Assembly: GCF_047495875.1 (NCBI RefSeq) | Contig: NC_092459.1 | Coordinates: 35,187,634-35,251,633 of the forward strand | Origin: Pithys albifrons albifrons | Taxonomy: Eukaryota > Chordata > Aves > Passeriformes > Thamnophilidae | Length of the DNA: 64,000 bases | Direction of reading: 5' to 3' | In this document: positions 1 to 11,000 of the stretch, one piece after another | Layout of the letters: the number at the start of each line of letters is the position of its first letter | Position numbering within the stretch: the first letter of the stretch is position 1 | Translations under genes and position numbers: made by a program | Notes under the pieces: generated by a model | Told to the model about the DNA's origin: nothing | The model's input: the letters and a program-made list of their open reading frames with translations, nothing else | Database searches by the model: none

Positions 1-1822
1 GGAAATTTACCAAAATAGTTATTCTGGAAGAAGTCTTGGGGTAGCAACTCTTCTTCTGGAATTAAAAAGCCCACACAATGTTTGATAACACTGTCATTAT
101 TCTGAAAGAGCTGTTCTGCTACATTTGCAAGTGTTGACTTCCTTGTGTCAGAGGCTGCCGAACAGGTTATCCTTGCTGTGGAATTTAAGATGAGGAGGTA
201 AGAAAGAGTTTGTTTTGGTGTCTGGGCATAACAGTAGATCTGATCTGCAACTGTGTTTTTGAGAGACCCACAAAACGAAAAGGGTGGAAACAACATAGCA
301 GATTATCAGCACCAATGTTCTCCACCAAAACTGGAGGCGTAGCAGTGCAGTAGAACTTATTTTATGATGTAATTTCTAGTTTAAGCTTTTCATCAGAGGT
401 TGCCTGGGACATAAGGACGCATTGCCATATTTTAGTAATATTTCTTCCTGGTTTTATGTAATAGTTGCTAGCAGAGAGAAAGGTTTTGCCCTGACTACTT
501 CTTAACATTCTCATTTCACCACTCCCCAGCCAAACTGAGGCAGTGAAGGGTCAGAATGCTTCCCTGGGAACATGAAATATGGCAGGTCCTACAGATGCTT
601 TATTTCTCCACAGTGCTACTGAGGGACTGAGTCCAAACACAGAGGGGATTGTATTCTCTGCAGGTGTAAGGTCCACTCATGCTGATGTGAATCATGCTGC
701 CCAGCTGCACCCTATGCTACATGATATTGGTCTTCATGGGAACCAGATTTCTCATGCTGGAACTTCCATCAGGCTAGATGAGGACCACACACATGAAGTG
801 CCGCTCCAGAAAAAAATTGGTGCAACATCTCCATACCTGACGGTACTGCCTCTAGCCCTCTGTTTCCCAGCCATGTGGAGACCTGCAGGGCTCCTGGTGT
901 TACACATGCGAAAACAGGAAGTGCTAAATTCAGTGGGAAGTAATTTTGACTGAAATTTTTGGGTTTGAGGCATATGTTTGTATAAGAGTACTTGGTGGTT
1001 TTGTTAGTGCCTGAAGATGCAGTTGTCAGGCAGCCTCTGCTGTTAAAAGGGCTCTTGCCCCTGGTATGGATCTTGCCCTGTGGAAGAAAATCCTCCAACA
1101 CTACAAAGTGAGGTTCAGCATTCTTGATATTTCTACATTAAAATGAACAGCAACTAATAAAAAAATTTACAGATTTTAGGTCTTCAAGATACATAAATAA
1201 AAATGCCAGAAGGCACAATTCCTGCCTCTTGCAGCCTCTTCAGTTGCTTCTAAAAGCCAACTGCCAGCAGGCCAAACAGTGTCTCCAAGTGCCCTGCCCT
1301 TCCCTTCCATTAGGGGGACACACCAGAGCTGACACTGTCTGGAGACAGAATGAGAAAAAAAAATAAACCATTTTACTACCTGTGCCATAGCCTTTATTGT
1401 CCAGTTCTTAAAATATCCTTGTGGCCTAATATATGCCATAAAGGTAGTTTAAGCTCTTAATGGATAAACAAACATAAACAGCAATGCACAGACAGGATTT
1501 AAGAACATCCACAAACAGTTCATTTTCAGGCATAATAAACTGGCAGGAACACATTAAAATCTATGCATATTGCTGGAGAAAGTATAACTGGGAAAGTTGC
1601 CTAGAACATCTCACATGTTTCTGCCCCAAGACAAATGTGTTCTGGGCAAAGATTACCAAAGTAATGACTAAGGATTACATCCTTGCTTGGAAGAACTGTT
1701 ATCTATCCTCCAGGGTGGCAACAGGGACAGAAAATCTCCATGAATAGAGAAAGGGCTGCTCTGACATTTTCTGCTCCAAAGGTACCACATGAGAAATATG
1801 AGGAGCAGAAAAAGCCTCCAAG
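1..1822. other. Unique non-coding DNA, no gene seen
   Basis: No recognisable repeat or gene was found here. The longest open frame on the + strand (579-953, 124 codons) has no recognisable motif, and comparable open frames exist on the opposite strand over the same bases, as expected by chance. It runs up to the 3' end of an antisense CR1 at 1823. Confidence 0.5.
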
Positions 1823-2310
1823 CATAGAATCATGGAATCATAAAATCATAGAGTATGCAGAGTTGGGAGGGACCCATCAGGATTATTGAGTCCAACTCCT
1901 GACCCTGCACAGGACACTCCAAGAGTCATACCATGTGCCTGAGAATGTTGTCGAAATGCTTCTTGAACTCTGTCAGGCTTAGTGCTGTGACCACTTCCGT
2001 GGGGAGCCTGTTCCAGTGCTCAACCAACCTCTGAGTGAAAACCCTTTTTCTACTGTCTAACCTTAACTTCCTTGACTCAGCTTCATACCATTTCCTTGAG
2101 TCCTGTCATTGGTCACGAGAGTTGAAGGAGATCAGTGTCTGTCCCTTTGCTTCCTTCAGGAGGAAGTTGTAGACTGCACAGGTCTCCTCTCAGTCTCCTC
2201 TTCTCCAGACTGAACAAACCAAGTGTTCTCAGCTGCTTCTCTTAAGTTTTTTCTTCCAGACCCTTCACCATCCTTGTGGTCCTCTTTTAGACACATTCTA
2301 ACAGCTTAAT
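1823..2310 (-). mobile_element. CR1 LINE 3' fragment, antisense
   Basis: This is the 3' end of a CR1 non-LTR retrotransposon lying on the minus strand. Read on +, it opens with the reverse complement of the CR1 terminal repeat (agaatcatggaatcataaaa). It continues through hallmark 3'-region phrases such as 'gagtccaactcctgaccctg', 'ctctgtcaggcttagtgctg' and 'ggggagcctgttccagtgct', and stops at 'acacattctaacagcttaa' near 2310. About 490 bp remain of an element that is about 4.5 kb when complete, so it is a typical 5'-truncated, dead copy. A run of T follows directly at 2311-2321. Identification rests on recognition of the avian CR1 3' consensus, and I am confident of the family though not of the subfamily. 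Confidence 0.93.
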
Positions 2311-2565
2311 TTTTTTTTTTGTATTGGCTCCATCTTCTCTGGACAGCCACAGCAGCAGCAGTAACAGCAGTGCTGCATGCAAGGTTTGCACAAAGCATGC
2401 CAGGATATATTCAATGCAACGGCAGCAGGAGGAATCTGTACTTGGAATCTTGATGCTGAAATGAAACCAAAATCTTGCATTTCCAGGAGCCTTATGGCAG
2501 CGTTGCATCCCCAGGCGCCATGCATGGTACGTTGCTTCATAGCAGCTCAAAGTAGCCCTGATGTT

Positions 2566-2643
2566 CAACAGCCTTTTCTCCAAAGTATAAGTACTTCCTG
2601 TCCCCAACAGCCTTTTCTGCAAAGTGTAATTACCTTCTGTCCC
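2566..2643. repeat. 39-bp tandem duplication, two diverged copies
   Basis: Two head-to-tail copies of a 39-bp unit (2566-2604 and 2605-2643) both begin 'caacagccttttct' and end 'ctgtccc'. By eye they differ at 5 of 39 positions. The unit has no recognised family. It lies about 250 bp beyond the antisense CR1 and looks like a local duplication rather than a transposon part. Confidence 0.8.
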
Positions 2644-5600
2644 CTCTGTCCCATGAGGGCTGGCAGCATTGCTGTAGCATTTAAAGAACAAAGCTGTGCC
2701 TGGCCTGCAAACAGAGGGCCAAATGCCGTCCTGGGATACTCAGGGAAAGCTGTGTCAATTTTAATGACACACCTTGGTTAGGTCCAGTCATGGGACTCTT
2801 TAACACACAAACTGCAGAGAGCGCTTTTAGTCCTGCTCTGTTGTAGGGTCTCAGGAGTCACAACCGCATGAGGAAAACATGCCTTTCTCAGTAGTTGAAG
2901 GCAGAGAGGGTCTTATTTTCAAGATATATTTCAGCTGATTGGATTTGTCTGTGAGCCAGATACAAGCAGGATGAGAGAGAATTCATAAGAGAAAATGAGA
3001 CGCAATTCACCAGTAGATTGTTAAAACAGAGACTTCACTTTCATGTGAGTGTTCATTCCAGGAGCTGAATTATTGGAGCTAGTATTTTCCTAATCACCAC
3101 TATTCTCTGTGTACTTTCCTTCAGAGCCTTGCATTCCCTTGAAAGCTGGTGCTGGCTCATGAATAGGCAATTACTTGTTTCCTCCTTGTTTTCCTCCTGC
3201 CTAGAGGAGGGAAAGGAGGAAAGTGCCCCAAGGATGCCTTTTCACTTCTGGAAAATGGTAGCTTGCAAATGCAAATGATGAATTTTTTGTTTGTTTTTAT
3301 CCGTCAGGAGAATCTGAGTAGAAAATACTTTAAAAGCAACCTAGTACAGGCTTGCCTGCTGAGGTTAAGAGCGAGACATGTATAGGTTGATGCAAGGGTT
3401 TATAGCAGAAGTCAGGGATTCATCAGGTTTCAGAAGACCATCCTTTCTGGAAGACATCCCTGATAGTATACTGAGAGAGACTAACCATGGCTTACTAGAA
3501 GAGTGGGATGGAGAATTAGCAGGTGATGAAGATGCTCTGAAGGGTAGCCCATGGCATTGGCATCAAAAGACTTGCCAGTCAACGGTGCAAGGGCATAGGG
3601 TAGGTGTTAACGAGGTTAATGGCCAGATCCTGGGGACTGCAGGGGGGCCCCATGTCATGCCTTCTGTCTCACAGGAGCACAGAAATGGTGGCATACCCTG
3701 CTTTCAAGTGGTAGGTCAGGGGAGAGGAGCCTCACTGCTCCTTGCCAGGACCAAGGGTACATGGGCATGACCTGTTTTTCCAATGTGTTGCAAAGCCCTT
3801 TGCCCTGGAAGGTATTATTTACCTCCTGTGGTTGCTTTTATTTGAATTTTTTTGCAAAGCCAGCTAGTCAATGTGTGGGAAGAATGTTTTCTTTTTATTT
3901 GCAGGAGCTGGCATACCTGGAGATTTGACTCCAACTTCCTTTGACAGTTCAATAACAAGATATTAAAGTTCTTATGTTTGTTATGTTAACGAGCTGTGGT
4001 GTTTGTTTTAGTTGAAGGCTTACATGTTCTATAGTTCAGCATGAAGCTCACTGTACTTTATGAAAAATTTAAAAAAAGCCATTGGCTCTCAGTGTTCTGT
4101 TTATGTATTTCTCCTTCAATCCTTTATTAAAGTGCTATTAGAAAATAGGAAGTTGCATAAAAGAACTTGAATCTCTATTGTAAATGTGCTGAATGGGATT
4201 GGCAACTCAATGAATCTTTAAAATGCATTTACTGACCTGTTTATCTTTCTGAAATTTATGTATGCTTTATATGCAAACTTAATTTAATTTCGATACTAAC
4301 ACTGTTATCTGTAAATACAAAGGGCATAAAGTCTCCTGTTAAGAGAGAGAGTAATAGATGGAATTGCATAAAATGGTAGCAGATGTTATTTTTCTCAAAG
4401 AAATTGATTTAAATAAATTGCATAGAAACCTGCAGAAAGAATTGGGGAACTGACCCTATGCTCCTTCCAGAAAAATATTTCTGGTGGCTGTGTTCTGGAA
4501 ACATGGCCTATTATAAAATAATTGAAAACTCCTGTTTCTGTACTAAGGGGCCCACTTTTAAATACAACTGATTTGCTGGTGATATACCTAACTGATTGAA
4601 GAACAGTTGAAAGCAATGTCATTTTCCAAACCTGCGGGGAGTTCTGCTTGAATCTCAGAGGCCATTTGCTGTTAGATGACTTTCAAGAATTTTTAAATCT
4701 ATCTTTGACATTGCAAGGGAAAAATATGACTGCCCCAAGAACTCAGCCATAGCTTTATCAGCAGGTTGAAGACTGCATTTCCATAGCAGAAGTTTTCTCA
4801 CTGAACAATTAATATATCTTTCATTGGCACCTGCACAGATATATCCTGTTGTGGCTTCATTGAGATGTCACCTCTGCTCAGATGAATGTTTATCAGGCTT
4901 TAATTTTCCTATGCCTGTCTGATCTCAAACTGCAGTGGTTGCTTTTTCTTTTTATGCCTGAAATGTGTTTTCACAATGTTGCGTGCAACCTGGAAGAGCA
5001 GCGGCTCTTTGTACAGTCAGCTCTTTTCTCTTCCATCCCATGGCTCCCAAGAATCTCAAAGATGACTGCACCTTGAAGACCAGCTAGTGCAACAAGAAAT
5101 GAAGAAAAGAAAGATATGGTCTGTAGGTCATATAAGAGGGGAGCAAGTAAAAACAATGCAGATACAGGTTGATTTTTTTTCCTTTCCAACGTAATTTAAT
5201 CTGACATCCAACCTGACAGGAAGGGAAAAGGCAGAAGAGTTGTGTCATTGAGAAAAAGCAGATACAGAAGCAGTCCTCTCTGTTCCCAAGAGATCTAACA
5301 ACCTATCTATATATACCACGAGGGAAAAGATCCCATCATCCTCCTCCCTGCTAGTGGACTGCTTCCCATCTGTACCTCAGCTCTTACTGCCTGGCACATC
5401 TCTGTTTATTCACTTTAAGAGTCTCCTCACCCTAAACAGAAGCAAAGTACATTCCAGGAATATCCTCTCTGTCACTGCTACACCAGACTGATGAGAAATT
5501 CAGCCCTTCTTGGCTAAGATTGCTTTCCCATCCTTTTATCATTACAGGCAGATTCAGTCCATAAGCTCAGCTGTGTCAGCTTAGCAGTTCCTTCTTAACA

Positions 5601-5889
5601 TCAGCACTTGTCAGGAAAATAGAATCTGCATATTTCCTAGTGTTTACTACAGAAGAGAACCCTCTGGTAACCCACTGAGGCCCCTCAGAGGAGTCTCAAA
5701 CTAGGCCACAACAATTGCCCTCCCTATGGGCAGAAAATAGTGGCAAAGAACTCAGTTCTACAGTGATAGGATGTACCAAAGCCCCTCAAATCCCAGTATT
5801 TTCATAAAAGCACAACAAAACATATCTAAATAGCCTATTCCCTGCAATGAAAAGCATATGCAGTGGGAGAGATCCTCAAAAGCACATCA
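2644..5889. other. Unique non-coding DNA, no gene seen
   Basis: AT-rich single-copy-looking sequence. The best open frame (3378-3770, 130 codons) carries no domain or signal I recognise and has no splice-signal context that would make it a convincing exon. I see no CR1 or LTR fragments here. Confidence 0.45.
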
Positions 5890-7188
5890 ACAGAGCTCTG
5901 TTGACCTCAGTGAAAGCCTGTTTTAGAGCCTGGTTTAGAGTTCCTTGGGAGGCAGTCCTGAAGGTCAAAGGGTTCCAGGAAGTCTGGACATTTTTCAGTC
6001 AGGAAGTCTTACAGGCACAGAGGCAGGCTGTCTCCATGTGCCAAAAGATGAGCTAGTGGGGAAGAAGACTGGTCTGGCTGAACAAATGGATTTGGCTGGA
6101 ACTAAGGAGGAAAAGGAGAGTTTATAGCCTTTGGAAGAAAGGACAGCAACTCAGGAGGACTACAAGGATGTCATGAGGTTATGTAGGAAGAAAATTAGCA
6201 TAGCCAAAACACAATGAGAACTTATTCTGGCTACTGCCATAAAAGACAATAAAAAATGTTTGTATAACTACATGGGAAACAAAAGGAGAACCAGGCAGAA
6301 TCTCCATCCTATTGGATGTTGTGGGAAAATAGTGGCAAAAGATGAGGAAAAGACTGAGGTACTTAGCGCCTTCTTTGTCCAAGTCTTTAATTATAACATC
6401 AGTGGTTCTGTGGGTACCCAGCCCATGAGCTGGGAGATGGAGAGGGTGCAGAATGAAGCACCCATAATCCAAAGGAAATCAGTCAGAGACCTGATACACC
6501 ACTCAGACACACACTGCGAGGCTGGATGGGATCTGCCCAAGGGTACTGAGGAAGATGGTGGAAGAGCTCTCAAAGCCACTTTCCATAATTTGCTGCCAGT
6601 ACTGTCTAACTAGAGGGGTCTCACTTGAGGAGGGACCATAACACATTGTGATTGTTCCCCTGTACTCGGCAAAGGTGAGGACACACCTTGAATATCGAGT
6701 TCAGTTTTGGGCCCCTCAATTCAGGAAGGACATTGAGTTGCTGGAGCATGTCCAGAGAAGGGCAAGAAAGCTGATGAAAGGTTTGGAGCACAAGTCCTAT
6801 GTGGAGCTGCTAAGAAAGCTGGGGTTGTTTAACCTGGAGAAAAGAAGTCTCAAGAGGGGACCTTATCACTCTCTACAACTACCAGAAAGGAGTCTGTAGC
6901 CAGGTGAGTGTTGGTTTCTTCTAAATAACAAGCAATAGAACAAGAGGAAATGTCCTCAAGTTGCAATAGTGGATGTTTAGGTTAGATATTAGGAAAAAAA
7001 TCTTCATAGTATAGGTTTTCAAGCATTGGAATAGGCTGCCCAGGGAAGTTGCTGAGCCCTCATCCCTGGATATATTTCAAAGACGGGAAGCTATGGCACT
7101 TAGGGACATGGTGGACTTGGCAATGCTGGGTTAATGGTTGGACTCGATGATCTTAGAGTTTTTTTCCAACCTAAATTATTCTATGAAG
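5890..7188 (+). mobile_element. CR1 LINE copy with internal deletion of the RT core
   Basis: This is a sense-strand CR1 copy. From about 5900 to 6610 the three frames, pieced together across frameshifts, match the linker between endonuclease and reverse transcriptase and the very start of the RT domain. Recognisable parts are a 'Y..YMGNKRR' block near 6260-6290 and 'KDEEKTEVLSAFF' near 6330-6375. Around 6615-6645 the sequence jumps to the C-terminal part of ORF2 ('[15 protein letters not shown]' near 6648-6695, then '[20 protein letters not shown]'). The catalytic RT palm, including the ADD motif, is missing. The 3' UTR follows, with 'gttagatattaggaaaaaa' and 'ggttggactcgatgatctta', and ends with an ATTCTATG repeat near 7188. 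The frameshifts and deletion make it non-autonomous and dead. Its ORF2 differs from the 42.4-kb copy, so it is probably a different CR1 subfamily. The 5' boundary is approximate. Confidence 0.9.
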
Positions 7189-8030
7189 CTTCTTAGATAT
7201 GGCACTTCATTTTTTTAATGTACACTTATTCCTGTGTATAAAGGTAGACTTACTTTAGCACCATAAATCACCCTGTAAAAGCCTATAAGGAAAATTCAAT
7301 TTTCTTCAGTAAATCAGGTCAACAGTTTTTCTGTGGATGCACACAACTGTAAGTACATGTGTTTGACAGGACTGAGATGAGTCCAAATTTGGAGGATAGC
7401 AAAAGACCCCTATAACCAGGGGAGGAGGGATTATCCATGTAGCCTTTTGCAGAGTTAAGTATGACTGTTTCCATTCCCTGTGCCTGCTCAGACTTCCCTG
7501 ACCCAATGCAGCCCCACCAGGTCCTACCTGCCACTCTTGTGAGACTTGGGCTTAATATGCAAGTGGCAGAGGAACTTTGAAAGCTTGTTTTGTAGCAAAT
7601 GCTAATTTTGTGGCAGCTTTATCATCTCTAGACTTAGTGCATGTTCCCCTGGCTTAGTGACTGAGATAAAGCACAGCTGGAGAAATTAACAGAATAAAAA
7701 CATCTATGAGGACACTAAATGCTAAAACTGGGAGTCCCCACCTGATGGTACTCCCTGGTCACCTCCTACCAGCCCCTGTCAAGAGGCCATAAAGCATCGA
7801 TGTTCCTTTTCCACCCCAAAACCCATTTCTGCACGCATGAAGGTGTCTCCAGTTTCCTAGTCATGAGACTTAGCAGCAAAGTTCTCTGGCGAATATGAGG
7901 GTGAGGGAGACACGTGGAACAAAGAATGGCTCCCTGAACTTGTCCCCTTTGCTGCCTGAGACATCTCCAGATGCCATTGAGGGGAAGCAGTAGGTACCCA
8001 AAACCTCAGCAGTGTGGTGTTAGCAGAAGT
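7189..8030. other. Unique non-coding DNA, no gene seen
   Basis: No repeat family or gene was recognised. The short open frames on the minus strand (7306-7534) overlap each other in two frames and have no recognisable content. Confidence 0.4.
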
Positions 8031-8087
8031 GGGAGGGAGGGAGGGAGGGAGGGAGGGAGGGAGGGAGGGAGGGAGGGAGGGAGGGAG
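8031..8087 (+). repeat. (GGGA)n microsatellite, about 14 copies
   Basis: An essentially uninterrupted GGGA tetranucleotide repeat with G-runs on the + strand. Regularly spaced GGG runs meet the usual G-quadruplex pattern (four or more G3 tracts with short loops), and 14 runs give many alternative folds. The Ser-Leu-Pro-Pro repeats in minus-strand open frames over this tract are a by-product of the repeat, not a protein. Confidence 0.97.
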
Positions 8088-11000
8088 ACTGGCTGAGGAT
8101 GAGGAGGTCCTGGAATTGGAGCTGAACTGAAGTGGTTGTTCTCCATCTTCACTAGCCATGGAAAGGGCTGTTGGTACCTCCAGTGTCCTAGAAACAAGCA
8201 AGACACCAGGAACTACATTTTTGTTCCTTGGTGGTGGTCTTCCATGAAAAGCTGCCTCTCCTCAGCTTTCTGGTTATGGCTCTTGGACATGCTTGAGAAA
8301 AATCTTCCCAGGGTCAAGATGGCCATTCTTTGCTGCTCTACATGGGAGGTGAGGAGCAAGTTCCACCTCTGGAGGAAAAAGCATGAGAGAAGCACCACAG
8401 TGGGACCATGGCAGGAAGGCGTTGCCTCCACTGTCACTAGCAATGGACTTTCCTATAGGGAGTGGGGAAGAATTTCTCATTCTTACCTTTGAGATCTGTA
8501 AATCATCATGAGCTTGCTATAGAGGGAAAGCAGCCAAAAATGTGCAATCAAATATTTCACTCTTCTCGTCTCAGCTGCTCAGGAATAGAGGACTACAAGG
8601 AGCATCACTTAAGTCCCCTTAAGGGCACAGCTGGCAGGAAATATCTTGTCAACCCCAATAATCTCAAAGTGCAATGGATCAGCTCAGGACACTTCAGGCC
8701 TTTGGAGCATGTAAAGCACTGGCTGACTCAGTTTATTGCATAGTAGCAGCAGTTGCATACAAGGGGACAAGAGGTTAGGATGCAGTTTCTGTTTTAAAGA
8801 AGTGATATATTTAACTCTCTGTCCAGAAATACATGGAGTAGCAAGAAATTGTGAATTTATTTTTCCAATGTATTTTGAACATTGTCCATCAAAATAGCTT
8901 TGCAGTTTAGCAGAGATTTTAAAGCATTTTATTATATGTGATGATAAAGATGTATTTTTTGCATCTCGTCCCATATTTAGAGAAGATAGCCTCAGCCTTG
9001 ACTTTCATTGCAGCAGCACCTCCTTCCCTAATGGCGTATTCTCTTTGTTCACATTTTAAAACTGGAGTGCTTAGCAGCAGTCGGAGACCAGCAGAAGCAG
9101 CCTCAACCATAAGGAGAAAGCAATAAACAGGCTCAAGGACTTGGATAGAGAGAAAGAGACCAAGAGAAAAAACAATCTTTTAGTATAAGTGAAATAAGTT
9201 TATGGATTTCTTCTCCTTATTATCACATTTCAGAAACAACATTTTCAGAACCATTTCTCATGGTATTTTTCAGTCTTCTGGCTAGGCTGGGACTCAGCCA
9301 ACAGGTGAAGTCTTGGAGGCAATCTATTTCGCATGAGGTACAAGTTAATGTGTTTTGTTCTATGGTTCATGAAGCTTACGTGTGTTTAATGGGAAGGAAA
9401 GCAGTATTCCCAAAAAATCCATATGCTCAGTATCTGATTTTCATAAGCTTGTCGGTCCATCAAAGGCGTAGCTCAAAAGACCTCCTCCAACACAGCCTGA
9501 TTTTAAAAATGTGAGTGGTCCCAGTGACTTTAGAAAAGTCCCACAAGATCCACCTGTGACTTCTATGATCTATGGGATTAAGGCCTTCACGTGCTTACTG
9601 CATTACAGACTTCAATGCCATTATATGCTCCTGAAAGGTACAAATTGTACTCTTTTCAAGCAGAGACACAGCAAATAAATATTTGGCTAGACCTGTTACA
9701 GAGGAATACAGTGCTCTCAAAGTCAGTGGTGCTACACAGACTTTTCCAGCTGCAGACTTCTCTGCACATGCGCAACAATGAATTAATTCTTAGCTGTAAA
9801 AGTGCAGTGTTCTTACAAAAAAAAAGATATCTCAGGGTTTGGGGAAGTTTGCCTAAGCTTACATAGCTGTTGGGCTACAAGACTGTGGTGGTCACACCCT
9901 TTGGCTCTGCTTCGTGTTCCCTGGGTGGGCGGACCAGATCTGGTTTGGTGCCAGAGGGATAGCTCAGCATGAAAATAATGGCAACCTAGTCTGTATCTGC
10001 TTGGAAATGTGCAAAAGGGTTCCCTGAGCTGAGCTCTTGACTTGCTACCTGCCCCACAGTCTTCCCCTGCTACTCTAAGCAAAGCTGGGCAGGCTGAGGG
10101 GAGGAGGCAGCAACCAAAGCAGCAATACCCACCGCCAGTCCATATCCCTTGGAGCATGAGCAGGGAGCCCTGCTGTACTGGCTTCCCTGAAGCCCCTGTC
10201 CCAGACTGACCTCTCCTTATTCCTCTCCTAGGCGGCCTGGCCTGCTAGTCCCTAGGAGGAGATGGTGTTGATGTCATCAAAAGATGTGTGAGACAGGAAA
10301 AGTAGTGCCTTTTTGCATACCTTGCTCCCTGAGACCTCAAATTCCTTTCAGCACCTCTTGACTACAATGGTCCCCCTGAAACACCCTGCAAACATTCGCC
10401 TTTCCCACAACTTCTCTGATCTTCTTCTGTCCCAGGCATCATGACTCAGAGTCCACTAATTCTCCCCTAGGTCTCCTATTCCCCTTCCCACTATTCCCAG
10501 TCTTCCCTGTTTCATTTTAGCACTGGCATCAAACAGCACTTTTCTTACTCTGTGAAGAATTGTGTCTGGTTCAGGTGAAATCAGTTATTTGCACTGCCTG
10601 AGAAGAAATACTTTGCAAATAGTTAATTCTTCCTGATTTTCAACCCAGATGGTTCTGCACTGAGTTTGGGGCCCAGTGTGGTCCTCACTCAAAGGCAATT
10701 TCTGCTCCAGATTGGAAAGTGAAAATTCAGTACAGCCTCCATGTGAACCTATAAATCAACCCAGGTTTAGAGAGAAGCTTTATAGAGCATTCAATCCACT
10801 GTGCTGCTGAGGTAGAAAAATGTATAATTTTACAGCACTTTCAAGCAAGATGAGTTTCGTCTATTTTGCCTATGAATCTCTTAAACAGCTTCAGCAGTAA
10901 CACAAAGTCCTGAACTGGTGAAAGCTGTTACTGAAGGAATGGCCTTATGCCAGTTTGTTCCATCTGAGATGAGCTCTGTCCAGTATATATAATAGCAATT

